Assembly: GCA_937930135.1 (NCBI GenBank)
Contig: CALGVO010000064.1
Span: 1 to 32,322, forward strand
Length of the DNA: 32,322 nt
Direction of reading: 5' to 3'
DNA from: an uncultured Synechococcus sp.
Lineage (GTDB): Bacteria > Cyanobacteriota > Cyanobacteriia > PCC-6307 > Cyanobiaceae
The notes under the pieces were generated by a model. The model searched no databases. It was given only the letters and a program-made list of their open reading frames with translations, and was not told where the DNA came from. A program made the translations under genes and the position numbers. This document shows positions 31,196-32,322 of the stretch, piece by piece (position 1 is the stretch's first letter; every line of letters begins with the position of its first letter).

Positions 31196-32322
31196 GCCTT
31201 CCCGTTCTCCTATCACTATCGGAGTTGAGGTCCTGGCGATCGGCAACCGGTCGCTCCGTGCATTTTGTGCCCACCATGGGTGCCCTCCATCAGGGCCACG
31301 CTCACTTGATTGAACGAGCTGGCCAGTTCGGGTCTGGCCCGGTGGATGTGCTGGTCAGCGTTTACGTCAATCCGCTCCAGTTCGGCCCTGGCGAAGACTT
31401 TGCCGACTACCCACGCGATATCGAAGCGGATGTGCGCCTGGCGGCCTCCGCTGGGGCCGCAGCGGTGTGGTGTCCCGATGATGGACAGATTTACCCTGGC
31501 GGTGTGGCAGAGACTTTCGGCGTTCAGGTGCCTGCGTCCCTCAAGGGCCATCTCTGTGGGCCGGGGCGTCCTGGGCATTTTGATGGCGTCGCCACCGTGG
31601 TCTGCCGACTGCTGGCCTTGTGCCGGCCGCAGGGGCTGGTGCTCGGTGAGAAGGACTGGCAGCAGCTGATGATCCTGCGCCAGCTCGTGAAGAGCCTCGG
31701 CTTGCCAGTGCGCATCTTCGGCTGTCCGACGCAGCGCGATGCTGATCGACTGGCCTGCAGCTCGCGCAATCGTTATCTCACCCCAGCGGAACGGGAACGG
31801 GCGACGCGGCTTCCTTCACTGCTCAGAAGCACTGCCCACGCCGTGCGTGGGGGGCAGCAGGTGGATCCTGGGGCGATCCGCAGCGCGTTGGAAGCGGCGG
31901 ATCTGACCGTCGAGTATGTAGAGATAGTGGATCCGATCCGCCTGCAGCCGACCCGATCGGATCAGCCCCTGCGTCTGCTGGCTGCGGCCGTGCGTTGCGG
32001 TCGAACCCGTTTGATTGATCACACCTTTCTGATGACCCGTTCGCCCATCGTTGCCATTGACGGCCCGGCAGGTGCCGGCAAGAGCACTGTGACCCGGGCC
32101 TTCGCCGAGCGTCTGGGTCTGCTGTATCTCGACACCGGCGCCATGTATCGGGCGGTGACCTGGTGGGTGCAACTCCAAGGGGTGAACCCTGGCGATGAGA
32201 CAGCGGTGCGCCCTCTGCTTGAGGGGCTGGAGCTGGAACTGGATCCCCTGCAGCAGGGTGTGCAGCGGGTGCGGGTGAATGGTCGCGATGTGACCGAGGC
32301 CATCCGCGATCCGCAGGTCACC
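31192..32322 (+). CDS. panC/cmk: Bifunctional pantothenate synthetase / cytidylate kinase (PanC-Cmk), truncated at right edge
   Basis: The N-terminal part is PanC (pantoate + beta-alanine to pantothenate), with FVPTMGALHQGHAHLIERA, VSVYVNPLQFGPGED, GEKDWQQLMILRQL and RDADRLACSSRNRYLTP. From about 32041 it becomes cytidylate kinase, with P-loop IDGPAGAGKSTVTRAFAERL and LYLDTGAMYRAVTWW; the rest lies outside the window. This fusion is a known cyanobacterial arrangement. No ATG starts the frame. CTG 31192 overlaps the rlpA stop as CTGA and has GAGG seven bases upstream, giving a natural N-terminus (SLPVLLSLSELRSW). TTG 31225 and GTG 31258 are standard alternatives, but the first has its GGAG touching the codon and both cut conserved residues. 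Confidence 0.93.
   Translation, partial: MSLPVLLSLSELRSWRSATGRSVHFVPTMGALHQGHAHLIERAGQFGSGPVDVLVSVYVNPLQFGPGEDFADYPRDIEADVRLAASAGAAAVWCPDDGQIYPGGVAETFGVQVPASLKGHLCGPGRPGHFDGVATVVCRLLALCRPQGLVLGEKDWQQLMILRQLVKSLGLPVRIFGCPTQRDADRLACSSRNRYLTPAERERATRLPSLLRSTAHAVRGGQQVDPGAIRSALEAADLTVEYVEIVDPIRLQPTRSDQPLRLLAAAVRCGRTRLIDHTFLMTRSPIVAIDGPAGAGKSTVTRAFAERLGLLYLDTGAMYRAVTWWVQLQGVNPGDETAVRPLLEGLELELDPLQQGVQRVRVNGRDVTEAIRDPQVT

Overview
This is a GC-rich, gene-dense stretch of cyanobacterial chromosome. Photosystem I subunit psaD, a CrtD-type carotenoid desaturase, a CAAD/CURT1-like membrane protein, a CCB2/CCB4-type cytochrome assembly factor, a cyanobacterial-type glutamate-cysteine ligase and a PanC-Cmk fusion together point to a cyanobacterium. 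Gene order and protein style suggest the Synechococcus/Cyanobium picocyanobacteria; this placement is inference. No insertion sequence, prophage, CRISPR array or island boundary was seen. Both window edges cut a gene: a DinG-like helicase on the left and panC-cmk on the right.

Layout. 1-4.5 kb: helicase-like gene (partial), tyrA, crtD, fructosamine-kinase family gene. 4.6-6.7 kb: CAAD protein, then a JAMM peptidase and a MoeB/ThiF-rhodanese E1-like enzyme as a tight pair. 6.8-9.5 kb: tandem-domain CobO, LarE, SpeD. 9.5-10.8 kb: recF and tRNA-Arg(CCG). 10.8-17.4 kb: a minus-strand series psaD, trpE, gshA, ppc, GNAT; the last four are joined by stop/start overlaps or abutments. 17.5-21.3 kb: minus-strand mrp, rodA, histidine kinase. 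21.4-25.3 kb: hemF; a PadR-like regulator, CCB-type protein and amidase in line; an RNase D-like exonuclease; a small unknown gene. 25.3-28.5 kb: LpxB-like glycosyltransferase, tRNA-Cys(GCA), a small Cys-rich protein coupled to a secreted protein, aldo/keto reductase. 28.5-32.3 kb: unknown gene, purM, a structured non-coding region that may be 6S RNA, rlpA, panC-cmk.

Most genes are ordinary housekeeping functions: aromatic amino acids, carotenoids, cobalamin, spermidine, anaplerotic carbon fixation, glutathione, heme, purine, pantothenate/CoA and cell-wall synthesis. Points worth a second look are two genes whose best starts appear non-canonical (recF ATT, panC CTG), an Mrp without its CxxC, a helicase and a histidine kinase with eroded nucleotide-binding motifs, a JAMM/E1 pair, a possible 6S RNA between purM and rlpA, and several perfect dyads at gene ends and starts.
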